Part shown: piece by piece, positions 7,970 to 15,198 of the stretch | Numbering within the stretch: the first letter of the stretch is position 1 | How the letters are laid out: every line of letters begins with the position of its first letter | Source: Zavarzinia marina | GTDB lineage: Bacteria; Pseudomonadota; Alphaproteobacteria; Zavarziniales; Zavarziniaceae | Assembly (NCBI RefSeq): GCF_021568905.1 | Contig: NZ_JAKGSB010000005.1 | Span: 1 to 64,000, forward strand | DNA length: 64,000 bases | Direction: 5' to 3' | The notes under the pieces: model-generated | The model's database searches: none | What the model was told of the DNA's origin: nothing | What the model saw: only the letters and a program-made list of their open reading frames with translations | Translations under genes and position numbers: made by a program

Positions 7970-8953
7970 ATGACCGGCGCGGCCCTGGTCCTCGGGGCCT
8001 CCGGCTTCCTGGGCAGCCATGTCGTCCGCCATCTGGCGGGCGAGGGGCGAAGACTCCGCGCCTTCGCCCGCCAGACCAGCGACTGCCGCCTGATCGAGGG
8101 CCTGGCGGTCGAACGGGCGACCGGTGATATCAAGAACCGTGACAGTCTCGCCGCCGCCATGCAGGGCATCGACACGGTCTTTCACTGTATCGTCGATACC
8201 CGCGCCTGGCTGCGCGATGCAGCCCCCCTGATCGCCGTCAATATCGACGGCTTGCGCAATGCGCTTGAGGCCGCGCGCGACGCGGGCGTTCGGCGTTACG
8301 TCCTCACCAGTTCCTATTGCACGATCAAGCCTTGCGATGATCGCGCCTCGACCGAGGCGGATCACTTCGACGGCATCGCCCATCTGCCCGCCTATGTCCG
8401 AACCCGGATCGAGGCGGAACGCCTGTTCTTCGCCCTGACCCGGGAAATGGGCATGGAAGGTATGGCGCTTTGCATCGCCACGACCTATGGCGCCGACGAT
8501 GTCGCGCCCACGCCCCAAGGCCAATTGCTGACCGACGTGCTGTCCGGCCGCCTGCGTTTCCATTGGGACGGCGGCGCCGCCAGCCTGGGCATCGAGGACG
8601 CCGCCGCCGGCATGGTCCTGGCCGCCGACCGGGGCCGGCCGGGGGAGCGCTACATCCTGTCGGAACGCTGGATCAGCTATCGCGAGCTATTCGAGGGGAC
8701 TCTGGCCCGTGCCGGCATCCGGCGAAGACTGTGGCGTTTCCCGCCCGGCCTGATGAAAGCAGCCGCCATCGCGACCGAGGCCGTGGCCAGCCGCCTCGAC
8801 CTCGAGAACCGCTTCAACGTCGACGCCATCCGCTGTTCCAACGAATTGGGCGATTGCCTGAACGACAAGGCAAAGGGCGAGCTGGGCTGGCAACCTCGCC
8901 CGCTGGACGCGGTGCTGGATGAAACGATCGCCTATTTCAAGGCGCGTCTGTAA
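7970..8953 (+). CDS. NAD-dependent epimerase/dehydratase family protein with YxxxR
   Basis: A 327-residue extended SDR, last gene of the GMC operon, starting 1 bp after the ERG26-like gene. The nucleotide-binding G-A-S-G-F-L-G is at about 9-15 and the active-site strand has T-S-S-Y. The usual YxxxK reads Y-V-R-T-R, with Tyr at 142 and Arg at 146 in place of Lys. The C-terminus G-W-Q-P-R-P-L-D resembles other 3beta-HSD/epimerase proteins. It could be a 3-keto-sterol reductase or a second sterol dehydrogenase, but the Lys-to-Arg change leaves catalytic competence open. Confidence 0.78.
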   Translation: MTGAALVLGASGFLGSHVVRHLAGEGRRLRAFARQTSDCRLIEGLAVERATGDIKNRDSLAAAMQGIDTVFHCIVDTRAWLRDAAPLIAVNIDGLRNALEAARDAGVRRYVLTSSYCTIKPCDDRASTEADHFDGIAHLPAYVRTRIEAERLFFALTREMGMEGMALCIATTYGADDVAPTPQGQLLTDVLSGRLRFHWDGGAASLGIEDAAAGMVLAADRGRPGERYILSERWISYRELFEGTLARAGIRRRLWRFPPGLMKAAAIATEAVASRLDLENRFNVDAIRCSNELGDCLNDKAKGELGWQPRPLDAVLDETIAYFKARL

Positions 8954-8962
8954 TCCCCAAGC

Positions 8963-9043
8963 CGTCATCCCGGCGAAGGCCGGGATCTTCATCAGGAAAA
9001 GGCGGCCTTCCGTCGAAAGGTCCCGGCCTTCGCCGGGACGACG
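8963..9043. repeat. REP-like inverted repeat, copy A
   Basis: An 81-bp element between convergent genes, with outer arms CGTCATCCCGGCGAAGGCCG and CGGCCTTCGCCGGGACGACG in inverted orientation. Copies B (28799-28877) and C (50042-50123) share the same arms and partly conserved cores. In this position it may also act as a bidirectional transcription stop. Confidence 0.85.
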
Positions 9044-9057
9044 CGTTTGTTTACGGC

Positions 9058-9888
9058 CTACAGCGATCCCACCCAATGGGCGGCGAAGTCGAGCAGGAAG
9101 AAGGTCAGCATGGATGCGGACAATCCGCCGGCCACGGTCTGCATCAGGGACCAGCGCCTGTCCCGGCGCTCGTCCAGGAAATAGTAGATCGGGAAGCTGG
9201 CGATGAAATAGGTGGCATAGATCGCCGAGCCATAGGCCAGCATGATCTCCAGCTTCTCGTAATAGAAGCTCTGGGCCATCATGGGATTGGCCATGGCCTT
9301 GGTCTCCAGCCAGGCCCAGAAATAGCCGATCACGAAGACGAAGACGGGGAACAGCAGCGCCATCCCCGGCAGGCCCGTGGTGCGCAGGCGGCGCAACACG
9401 ATATTGGCCGTCGAATGATAGGTCATGAAATAGACGTGGGTGTAGAAATACATGATCAGCGGCACGGTCTGCTCGCCCCGGCCGACGATCGCGCTGTCCA
9501 GCACCGTCGTCGCGTGCGGATAGACATAGACCATGCCCAGCACGTCGAAGAAATATTCGGAACCGAAGTAGTTACCGAAGAAGCCGAAGACGAAGAGATA
9601 GACGTTCGCCTTGAACCAATAGGAATCCCACCACGGCCGATCGGTGAAGCGCCGCGCCACCAGCATGGGGATCAGCAGGGCCGGCGCCGCCGTCAGGGCG
9701 CCGTGCAGCAGCAGGGCGCCATCGCCCCAGGTCTTGTCCCAGCCGGTGAACATCATCATGGCCATGGAGGCCATCCACACCGGGGAATAGATCAGGAAGA
9801 ATTTCTCGACCCAGGCCTTGTCCGGGTTGGAGGAGAACCAGCGTGCCCCGCCGGTCCCGGCGCGCACGCCCATCGCCACGCTGGTCAT
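9058..9888 (-). CDS. cycloeucalenol cycloisomerase (CPI1) homologue
   Basis: A 276-residue polytopic membrane protein. From memory of plant CPI1 sequences, several blocks line up in order: a Pro-Asp-Lys-x-Trp start followed by F-F-L-I-Y-S-P-V-W; a Y-W-F-K-A-N then F-G-N-Y-F block ending in E-Y-F-F-D-V-L-G; T-H-V-Y-F then Y-H-S-T-A-N with L-R-R-L-R; and Y-A-T-Y-F-I-A-S-F-P-I-Y-Y ending L-D-E. Plant CPI1 opens the 9beta,19-cyclopropane ring of cycloeucalenol to give obtusifoliol, the substrate of plant CYP51. Length is close to the plant enzyme. It is the last gene of the unit led by a CYP51 fusion, which supports a sterol role. A bacterial homologue could act on a different cyclopropyl sterol. 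Confidence 0.85.
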   Translation of the reverse strand: MTSVAMGVRAGTGGARWFSSNPDKAWVEKFFLIYSPVWMASMAMMMFTGWDKTWGDGALLLHGALTAAPALLIPMLVARRFTDRPWWDSYWFKANVYLFVFGFFGNYFGSEYFFDVLGMVYVYPHATTVLDSAIVGRGEQTVPLIMYFYTHVYFMTYHSTANIVLRRLRTTGLPGMALLFPVFVFVIGYFWAWLETKAMANPMMAQSFYYEKLEIMLAYGSAIYATYFIASFPIYYFLDERRDRRWSLMQTVAGGLSASMLTFFLLDFAAHWVGSL

Positions 9889-9895
9889 GGAGCCC

Positions 9896-10534
9896 TCACT
9901 TGCCGGTCAGGGCGATCTTGGCGATCGCGAAGGTGTTGCGCATCTTCTGGAACACGGAAGGCGCCGGATGCAGGCGGCGATGGCCGGGCAGCAGCTTGCC
10001 GCGCGCCTGTTCGTGGATCTTCTGCTTCACCACGGAACTGAGCACGCCGGCGCCCGCGAGCTGGAAGAACATGTCCTTGGCATTGCCGAAGTCGAAGAAG
10101 TCGCGCTGCCACTGCCATTGCCAGTCGCCGCCGTATTCGAACCAGGAGCCGCCGATGCCGGCGATCTCGTACCAGGTGCCGTCGGGGCGCTTGTAGGGGG
10201 CGCGCTGCTTCCAGAATCCGATCACCGTGCCGCGCGTCTCGTCGATGATGATGTCGTGATAGGGATATTCCCAATCCTCGAAACCCTTCATCTGGTAACC
10301 GATGGCGATATCGGCGATCTGCTGGCGGCCTTCGGCGACGAAATCCTCGTTGGGGCCGATGTTCCAGGAATAGACCGCGTCCTCCTTGTAGAAGGGGGTC
10401 AGATGGGTCTTCCAGTCGCCCGCCTTCTCGGCGTCGATATTGCCCTGAAGCCAGCGCTGCACCATCTCTTCCAGCTCGGCGCGGGGCCAGGCCCTGTTGG
10501 GCGGCGTGATCGAAGGCGACCTCTTGTCGGACAT
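9896..10534 (-). CDS. NTF2-like (SnoaL-type) protein
   Basis: A 212-residue soluble protein. The first 150 residues have an NTF2-like pattern: an N-terminal helix with W-L-Q-G-N, then F-Y-K-E-D-A-V-Y-S-W, an aromatic-rich strand F-E-D-W-E-Y-P-Y-H, and W-Y-E-I-A-G-I-G-G-S-W-F. This fold serves ketosteroid isomerases, dehydratases and cyclases, but I see no definitive Asp/Tyr catalytic set. A basic C-terminal tail extends past the fold. It sits between an epimerase-like gene and the CPI1 homologue, with 7 bp to the latter. A role in double-bond isomerisation or ligand binding is possible and unproven. Confidence 0.65.
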   Translation of the reverse strand: MSDKRSPSITPPNRAWPRAELEEMVQRWLQGNIDAEKAGDWKTHLTPFYKEDAVYSWNIGPNEDFVAEGRQQIADIAIGYQMKGFEDWEYPYHDIIIDETRGTVIGFWKQRAPYKRPDGTWYEIAGIGGSWFEYGGDWQWQWQRDFFDFGNAKDMFFQLAGAGVLSSVVKQKIHEQARGKLLPGHRRLHPAPSVFQKMRNTFAIAKIALTGK

Positions 10535-10549
10535 TGTTTTCCCTCCCCC

Positions 10550-11572
10550 TCAGTGGACCAGTTTTCCGGCGTATTTGGCTTCGAGATGGCCGGCCGCGAC
10601 GAGCCAGCGAATGGTATCGCCATAGGTTTCCTCGCCCGGGCGGAAGACGAGCTTCGCCCGCGAGGCGATGCGCGAGGAATCGGCGAAGGCCCAGCGGGTG
10701 ACATATTCCATGGCCTCGGCCGAGACCTGGGTCTCGAACGGTACGAGGCGGCGGAGCGCATCGACGCCGCGCCCCATCGCCCGCATCATCCATCCGGGCA
10801 TGCGCGGTCCGGCGATGCGCCGCCCGGTGATCCGCTGCAGCAGGTCCCGGAACTCCGCCCAGGTGTAATAGGTGCCGCCGACGATATAGCGCGCCGTGGT
10901 GGCGTCGTTCGGCGCCTCGTTCTCGAGGAGGAAGCGATGGGCGAGCGCCAGATCGCGCACGTCGACGCCCTGGAAGCCGCTGGAGGTCTGCGGTACCACC
11001 TTCACGAAGGACGCCATGCCGTGATTGGCCTCGGACAATTTGGGATCGTCGGGCCCGAAGATGCCGGACGGATAGGTCATCTGGATCGGCAATCCGTCGG
11101 CCTGCATGCGCCGCACGTGTTCGTCGCAGTCGCGCTTCGAGCGGGCATAGGCATTGCCGGGATTGGCCAGCGGCACGCTCTCGTCGATCCGGGAAACGCC
11201 CGGCTGGAACAGCACGGAGAGGCTGGAGACATAGACCACGCGCCCGATGCCGAGACGGCAGGCGGTGCCGAGCACGGCGTCGATGCCGGCGACATTGTTG
11301 CGATAGATCTCGTCCGCGCGCTTCGGATCGACCGAGACCAGGGCGGCGGCGTGAAGGACGGCGTCACAGCCCCTCATCGCCCCGGCCACCAGGGGCTGGT
11401 CGCGCATGTCGCCCAGGACGAGGTCGTCGACCTTGTAGCCGTGGCGGGCGAAATAGTCGGTGACCGCCGCTTTGGACCGGACCAGGAGACGCACGTCGTG
11501 GCCCGCGTCCAGAAGGGCCCGCGCGCTATGGGCGCCGACGAAGCCGGTGGCCCCGGTGACGAAGATCTTCAT
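10550..11572 (-). CDS. NAD-dependent epimerase/dehydratase (3beta-HSD-like) protein
   Basis: A 340-residue extended SDR with G-A-T-G-F-V-G at 7-13 and the catalytic pair Y142/K146 in Y-A-R-S-K. The layout V-Y-V-S-S-L-S, Y-P-S-G-I-F-G-P-D and Y-I-V-G-G follows dihydroflavonol-4-reductase and 3beta-HSD relatives. Its ATG-proximal end follows the CYP51 stop-side by a 1-bp TGATG-type overlap, so it is coupled to the P450 fusion. In a sterol cluster it is a good candidate for the 3-ketosterol reductase needed after C4 decarboxylation, since its active site is intact while two other SDRs here are altered. That choice is inference. Confidence 0.8.
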   Translation of the reverse strand: MKIFVTGATGFVGAHSARALLDAGHDVRLLVRSKAAVTDYFARHGYKVDDLVLGDMRDQPLVAGAMRGCDAVLHAAALVSVDPKRADEIYRNNVAGIDAVLGTACRLGIGRVVYVSSLSVLFQPGVSRIDESVPLANPGNAYARSKRDCDEHVRRMQADGLPIQMTYPSGIFGPDDPKLSEANHGMASFVKVVPQTSSGFQGVDVRDLALAHRFLLENEAPNDATTARYIVGGTYYTWAEFRDLLQRITGRRIAGPRMPGWMMRAMGRGVDALRRLVPFETQVSAEAMEYVTRWAFADSSRIASRAKLVFRPGEETYGDTIRWLVAAGHLEAKYAGKLVH

Positions 11573-13233
11573 CAGCCGTGCCGTTCGAGGCGCAGCGCCG
11601 CATTGGGGCAGTAGTTCACCGCCGATTGCACCGCCTGCATCTCCTCGGGCGAGACCGCCTGCCTGACGATCTTCAGCACGCCGTCGTCACCGACCTGGAA
11701 ATGGGACGGCGCCTCGCCCATGCACATGGCATGGCCCTGGCACAGCCCGCGATCGACCACGACCGTGACCGAGGGCATCTCGGCCTTGGCCATGGCGGCG
11801 TGATCGACCGGGCATTTGGCGGCCGGCGGCTCGCCCCTGCCGTAGTCGCCGACCGAGGCATCGGCCTTGCGGCGGCGATAGCGCACGCGGCACGGCTCCA
11901 CCGGCTGGACGATCATGTCCTTGTAGTTGTCGACATAATTCTCCGGCGGATCGACCAGTTCGAATTCGTAGCGGCGCAGCAGGATCGCGAAGATCGCCTT
12001 GATCTGGAACATCGCGAAGGCATTGCCCGAGCATTTGTGCTTGCCGCCACCGAAGGGCTGATAGGCCATCAGGTTGCGGTCCTCGCGCCGTTCGGGCGAG
12101 AAGCGGTCGGGATCGAAGGCGGTCGGATTGGAGAACAGGCGCGACAGGCGGTGGGTGACCGGCGGGCAGGCCCAGACCATGTCGCCCTTCTTGATCGTGT
12201 AATCCTTGAAGCGCAGATCCTCCGCCACCTGGCGCATCAGGATGATCAGCGGCGGATGCAGGCGCAGCACTTCCTTCAGCACATTTTCCAGCATCGGCAT
12301 TTCGCGGAGACTGGCGAAGGTGACCTCGCCCCTGGTGCCCAGCAGATCGTCCAGCTCCGCCCGCGTCTCGCGCAGGATGGCGGGATGTTTCAGCAGTTCC
12401 AGCAGAACCCAGGCGGCGGTGCCCGACGAGGTGTGGTGACCGGCGAAGATGGCGCCGATCAGCATGCCCGTGATCTCGTTGTCGGACAGGCGGGTGCCGT
12501 CGTCGTAGCGCATGTCGATCAGGGACTGGAACATGTCGCTCGGCTTTTCGGCCTGGGCCTCGCGCTTCTTCACGATGCCGCCGACCAGTTCCTGCAGGCG
12601 TTTGCGGGCCTTGTCGCGCTTCCTGAACTTCGGGATCGGCAGATTGGGGAAGTGATAGGCGAGGGGATGAACGCCCTGTTCCAGATCGTGATAGATATGG
12701 GCGAATTCCTCGCTCAGCTCATAGCGGAACTCGCGCCCCAGCAGGCAATGGCTGGCGGTGTTGATGGTCAGCTGCTTCATGAAGTGGACGAGGTCGATCT
12801 CGCCGGCATCGCCCCAGTCGGCGATGATGTCCTCCACCTCCTGCACGATCTTGTGGGAATGCTCGCGCATCGCATCGACCCGGAGCGACGGCATGAGCAT
12901 GCGCAACTGTTCGTTCTTGCGCTCGATCGGGGCGTCGAAGATCAGCCCTTCGCCGAAGATCGGCGTCATCAGCTTGTAGGCGGCGGACTGGTCGAGCTGT
13001 TCGTCGGAGGAGCGGTAGAACAGCTCGCTCGCCTCGTCGCCGGTCAGCAGGATGATGCGCTGGCCCATCAGGGTGAAGGAGACGATCTCCCCCCCTTCGC
13101 GGGCGATGCGCTCGACGAAGCGGAAGGGATTGCCGGCGAAAGACATCATATGGCCGAACCAGGGGATCCCCCCCTTGGCCGCCGGCGGCGTGCCGCCGCT
13201 TCCGGTCGCGCGCATGGATGCCTGCATGGTCAT
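11572..13233 (-). CDS. cyp51: CYP51 sterol 14alpha-demethylase fused to [3Fe-4S] ferredoxin
   Basis: A 553-residue fusion. Residues 1-455 are a CYP51-type P450: the family signature Y86-x5-P-x-F-G-x-G-x-x-F-D-A, the I-helix A-G-H-H-T-S-S-G-T-A at 264-273, the ExxR pair E321/R324 followed by L-H-P-P-L-I-I-L-M-R, and the haem Cys C401 in F-G-G-G-K-H-K-C. The sequence strongly recalls mycobacterial CYP51. A linker (about 456-488) joins a ferredoxin domain with C498-x2-H501-x2-C504 and C542-P, the [3Fe-4S] pattern of P450 redox partners. Methylococcus capsulatus CYP51 has the same fusion. A strong GGAGGAGG ribosome site precedes the ATG. It leads the unit ending in the CPI1 homologue. Confidence 0.93.
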   Translation of the reverse strand: MTMQASMRATGSGGTPPAAKGGIPWFGHMMSFAGNPFRFVERIAREGGEIVSFTLMGQRIILLTGDEASELFYRSSDEQLDQSAAYKLMTPIFGEGLIFDAPIERKNEQLRMLMPSLRVDAMREHSHKIVQEVEDIIADWGDAGEIDLVHFMKQLTINTASHCLLGREFRYELSEEFAHIYHDLEQGVHPLAYHFPNLPIPKFRKRDKARKRLQELVGGIVKKREAQAEKPSDMFQSLIDMRYDDGTRLSDNEITGMLIGAIFAGHHTSSGTAAWVLLELLKHPAILRETRAELDDLLGTRGEVTFASLREMPMLENVLKEVLRLHPPLIILMRQVAEDLRFKDYTIKKGDMVWACPPVTHRLSRLFSNPTAFDPDRFSPERREDRNLMAYQPFGGGKHKCSGNAFAMFQIKAIFAILLRRYEFELVDPPENYVDNYKDMIVQPVEPCRVRYRRRKADASVGDYGRGEPPAAKCPVDHAAMAKAEMPSVTVVVDRGLCQGHAMCMGEAPSHFQVGDDGVLKIVRQAVSPEEMQAVQSAVNYCPNAALRLERHG

Positions 13234-13255
13234 GCCGATCCTCCTCCCTCTTTAT

Positions 13256-13304
13256 CGCTGCAAACTATACAATATTACTTATTATGTAAAGTCGTATTGC
13301 AGCG
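13256..13304. promoter_or_regulatory. AT-rich promoter core flanked by inverted repeats, upstream of cyp51
   Basis: Upstream of the cyp51 start, 8-bp arms CGCTGCAA (13256-13263) and TTGCAGCG (13297-13304) flank 33 bp that are nearly all A+T, in sharp contrast to the surroundings. The layout suggests a promoter core bracketed by a regulator's two half-sites. The same TTGCAG hexamer occurs in the palindrome at 231-246. Confidence 0.4.
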
Positions 13305-13443
13305 CGATGCCGAACCGGCCCCCGTCTGGGGCATGGCGGTCCTGGGGGAAGTGCATGTATGGTCCTCGATCGGACCCATTCCGGCCGCATCCCGGCCGGA
13401 CCAAGCGAGTGCGCGTTATGAGCATGACGATCGGAACCCGGCC

Positions 13444-14892
13444 ATGAGCGGCATCGAATCCGGCGACGATGCCGGGATGTTCGATCTCGCGCCGGTCTCC
13501 CTCTGGCTCGAGGATTTCAGCGCCGTGCGCCGCCTGTTCGACGACTGGCGCGCCGCCGGCGTGACCGACCTCGCCGCCCATCTGGCGGCGGATCCCGCGC
13601 GGGTCCGGGCCTGCGCCGAGCGGATCGTGGTCCTGAAGGTCAACGCCCGTACCCTGCGCCTGTTCGAGGCGGCGGATCTGGCGGAGCTGACCGCCAATCT
13701 GGGCAGGATCTTCCGCGACGACATGCTGGATCGCCACGCCGCGGAACTGACCGCGCTGTGGCAGGGCCGGACCGAATTCCTCAGCCATTCCGTCAACTAC
13801 AGCCTGTCGGGGCGGCGCATCGACATCCAGATGACCGGCCGCGTCCTGCCCGGCCACGAAGAGAGCCTGGACCGCGTCCTCATCGCCATCGAGGACGTCA
13901 CCGCGCGCGAGACGGCAAGGCGCGAGGCCGCCGCCAGCGAGAATTACGCCCGCGGCCTGTTCGAACATTCGCCCGTGTCGCTGTGGGTGGAGGATTTCAG
14001 TTCGATCAAGCGCCTGCTCGACGAGGTGCGCGAGCGCGGGATCGAGGATTTCCGCGTCTTCACCGACGTGCATCCGGAATTCGTGCAGCGCTGCATGAGC
14101 GAGATCCGCGTGCTCGACGTCAACCGCCAGACCCTCGAGATGTTCATGGCGCCCGACCGGGCGACGCTGCTGCGCCGGCTGGGTGACGTCTTCCGCGACG
14201 ACATGGAACGGACCTTTCGCGAGCAATTGATCGACCTCTGGCACGGCAAGCTGTTCCAGCAGCGCGAGGTGGTGAACTACGCCCTGAACGGCAATCCGGT
14301 GCATGTCCTGTTGCAGCTTTCGGTCCTGCCGGGTCATGAGGACGACTGGTCCCTGGTGCAGGTCGCGCTGACCGACATCACCGCGCGCAAGAAGGCCGAA
14401 GCCTATCTCGAGTATCTCGGCACCCACGACGTGCTGACCAAGCTCTACAACCGGTCCTTCTATACCGACGAATTGAACCGCATCGAGCGCAGCAAGCTGC
14501 GGCCGGTCACGGTCATCCTGGCCGATCTGAACGGGCTGAAGGTCGCCAACGACACCATGGGCCACGCGGTCGGCGACGGCCTGTTGCGTCGGGCCGGCGA
14601 AGTGCTGGGCAAGGTGGTCGAGAAACCGTCCTGCGCCGCCCGCATCGGCGGCGACGAATTCGTCCTGCTGCTGCCCGGCGTCGACGCCCATGGCGCCAAA
14701 CTGGTGATGGAGGAGGTCGAGCGCCTGACCGACCTGAACAACCAGTTCTATCCCGGCACCCGCCTGTCGCTCGCCATGGGGGTCGCCACCAGCCTGCCGG
14801 ACGAGCGGCTGGAGGACGTGGTCCGCCGCGCGGATGCCGCCATGTATGAGGCGAAGCGCGACTTCTACGGCGATCTCGCCCAGGAAGCCTGA
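13444..14892 (+). CDS. diguanylate cyclase with tandem PAS domains
   Basis: A 482-residue cytosolic protein. Two homologous sensor repeats of about 140 residues each contain P-V-S-L-W-(L/V)-E-D-F-S, V-N-x-x-(T)-L-x-(L/M)-F and F-R-D-D-M, and end in V-T-A-R or I-T-A-R; they look like PAS domains that duplicated within the gene. The C-terminal GGDEF domain has an intact G-G-D-E-F at 402-406, followed by V-L-L-L-P-G, so it should make c-di-GMP. No RxxD inhibitory site is visible five residues before it. The start was chosen at ATG 13444 because no other in-frame start lies nearby. It is divergent from cyp51. The polysaccharide operon begins just downstream. Confidence 0.88.
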   Translation: MSGIESGDDAGMFDLAPVSLWLEDFSAVRRLFDDWRAAGVTDLAAHLAADPARVRACAERIVVLKVNARTLRLFEAADLAELTANLGRIFRDDMLDRHAAELTALWQGRTEFLSHSVNYSLSGRRIDIQMTGRVLPGHEESLDRVLIAIEDVTARETARREAAASENYARGLFEHSPVSLWVEDFSSIKRLLDEVRERGIEDFRVFTDVHPEFVQRCMSEIRVLDVNRQTLEMFMAPDRATLLRRLGDVFRDDMERTFREQLIDLWHGKLFQQREVVNYALNGNPVHVLLQLSVLPGHEDDWSLVQVALTDITARKKAEAYLEYLGTHDVLTKLYNRSFYTDELNRIERSKLRPVTVILADLNGLKVANDTMGHAVGDGLLRRAGEVLGKVVEKPSCAARIGGDEFVLLLPGVDAHGAKLVMEEVERLTDLNNQFYPGTRLSLAMGVATSLPDERLEDVVRRADAAMYEAKRDFYGDLAQEA

Positions 14893-14961
14893 CGCGATCC
14901 ACGACGAATCCTGATTTTCGCCACGCTGGAAACGGGTTTCGACTCGACCTATTTCAATGCA

Positions 14962-15198
14962 ATGTCGCGACATATTATTCTATGCTCGCACGACGTGATT
15001 CAGGGTTCGGGCGGGGTTGCATTGACAGGATCGGGAACGACGGAGACCGGACCGGCGGCCGCCGGATCGGCGGCTTCCGGACCGGACTTCGCCTGGGCCG
15101 CGCCGGCCCTGGCGACGGCCTGCCTGGTGCTGGCCGCGGCAATCGTTCTTCTGCGCCAGCGGCGGCATCGGCGTCGTGAAGCCGGCGGGCGGGCATAG
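14962..15198 (+). CDS. small single-span membrane protein (tentative)
   Basis: A 78-codon frame. A Gly/Thr/Ala-rich segment is followed by one transmembrane helix (W-A-A-P-A-L-A-T-A-C-L-V-L-A-A-A-I-V-L-L at about residues 45-64) and a strongly basic tail of Arg and His, predicting the C-terminus in the cytosol. It overlaps the GTG start of the glycosyltransferase by 23 bp, as a coupled leader gene might. No homologue recognised. It could instead be non-coding leader sequence. Confidence 0.4.
   Translation: MSRHIILCSHDVIQGSGGVALTGSGTTETGPAAAGSAASGPDFAWAAPALATACLVLAAAIVLLRQRRHRRREAGGRA

Noticed and set aside
388-13233. Classical steroid (cholesterol) ring-degradation cluster
   Set aside because: No KstD, KshA, HsaC/HsaD or Mce-type genes are visible. 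The enzymes match sterol methyl and cyclopropane processing instead.
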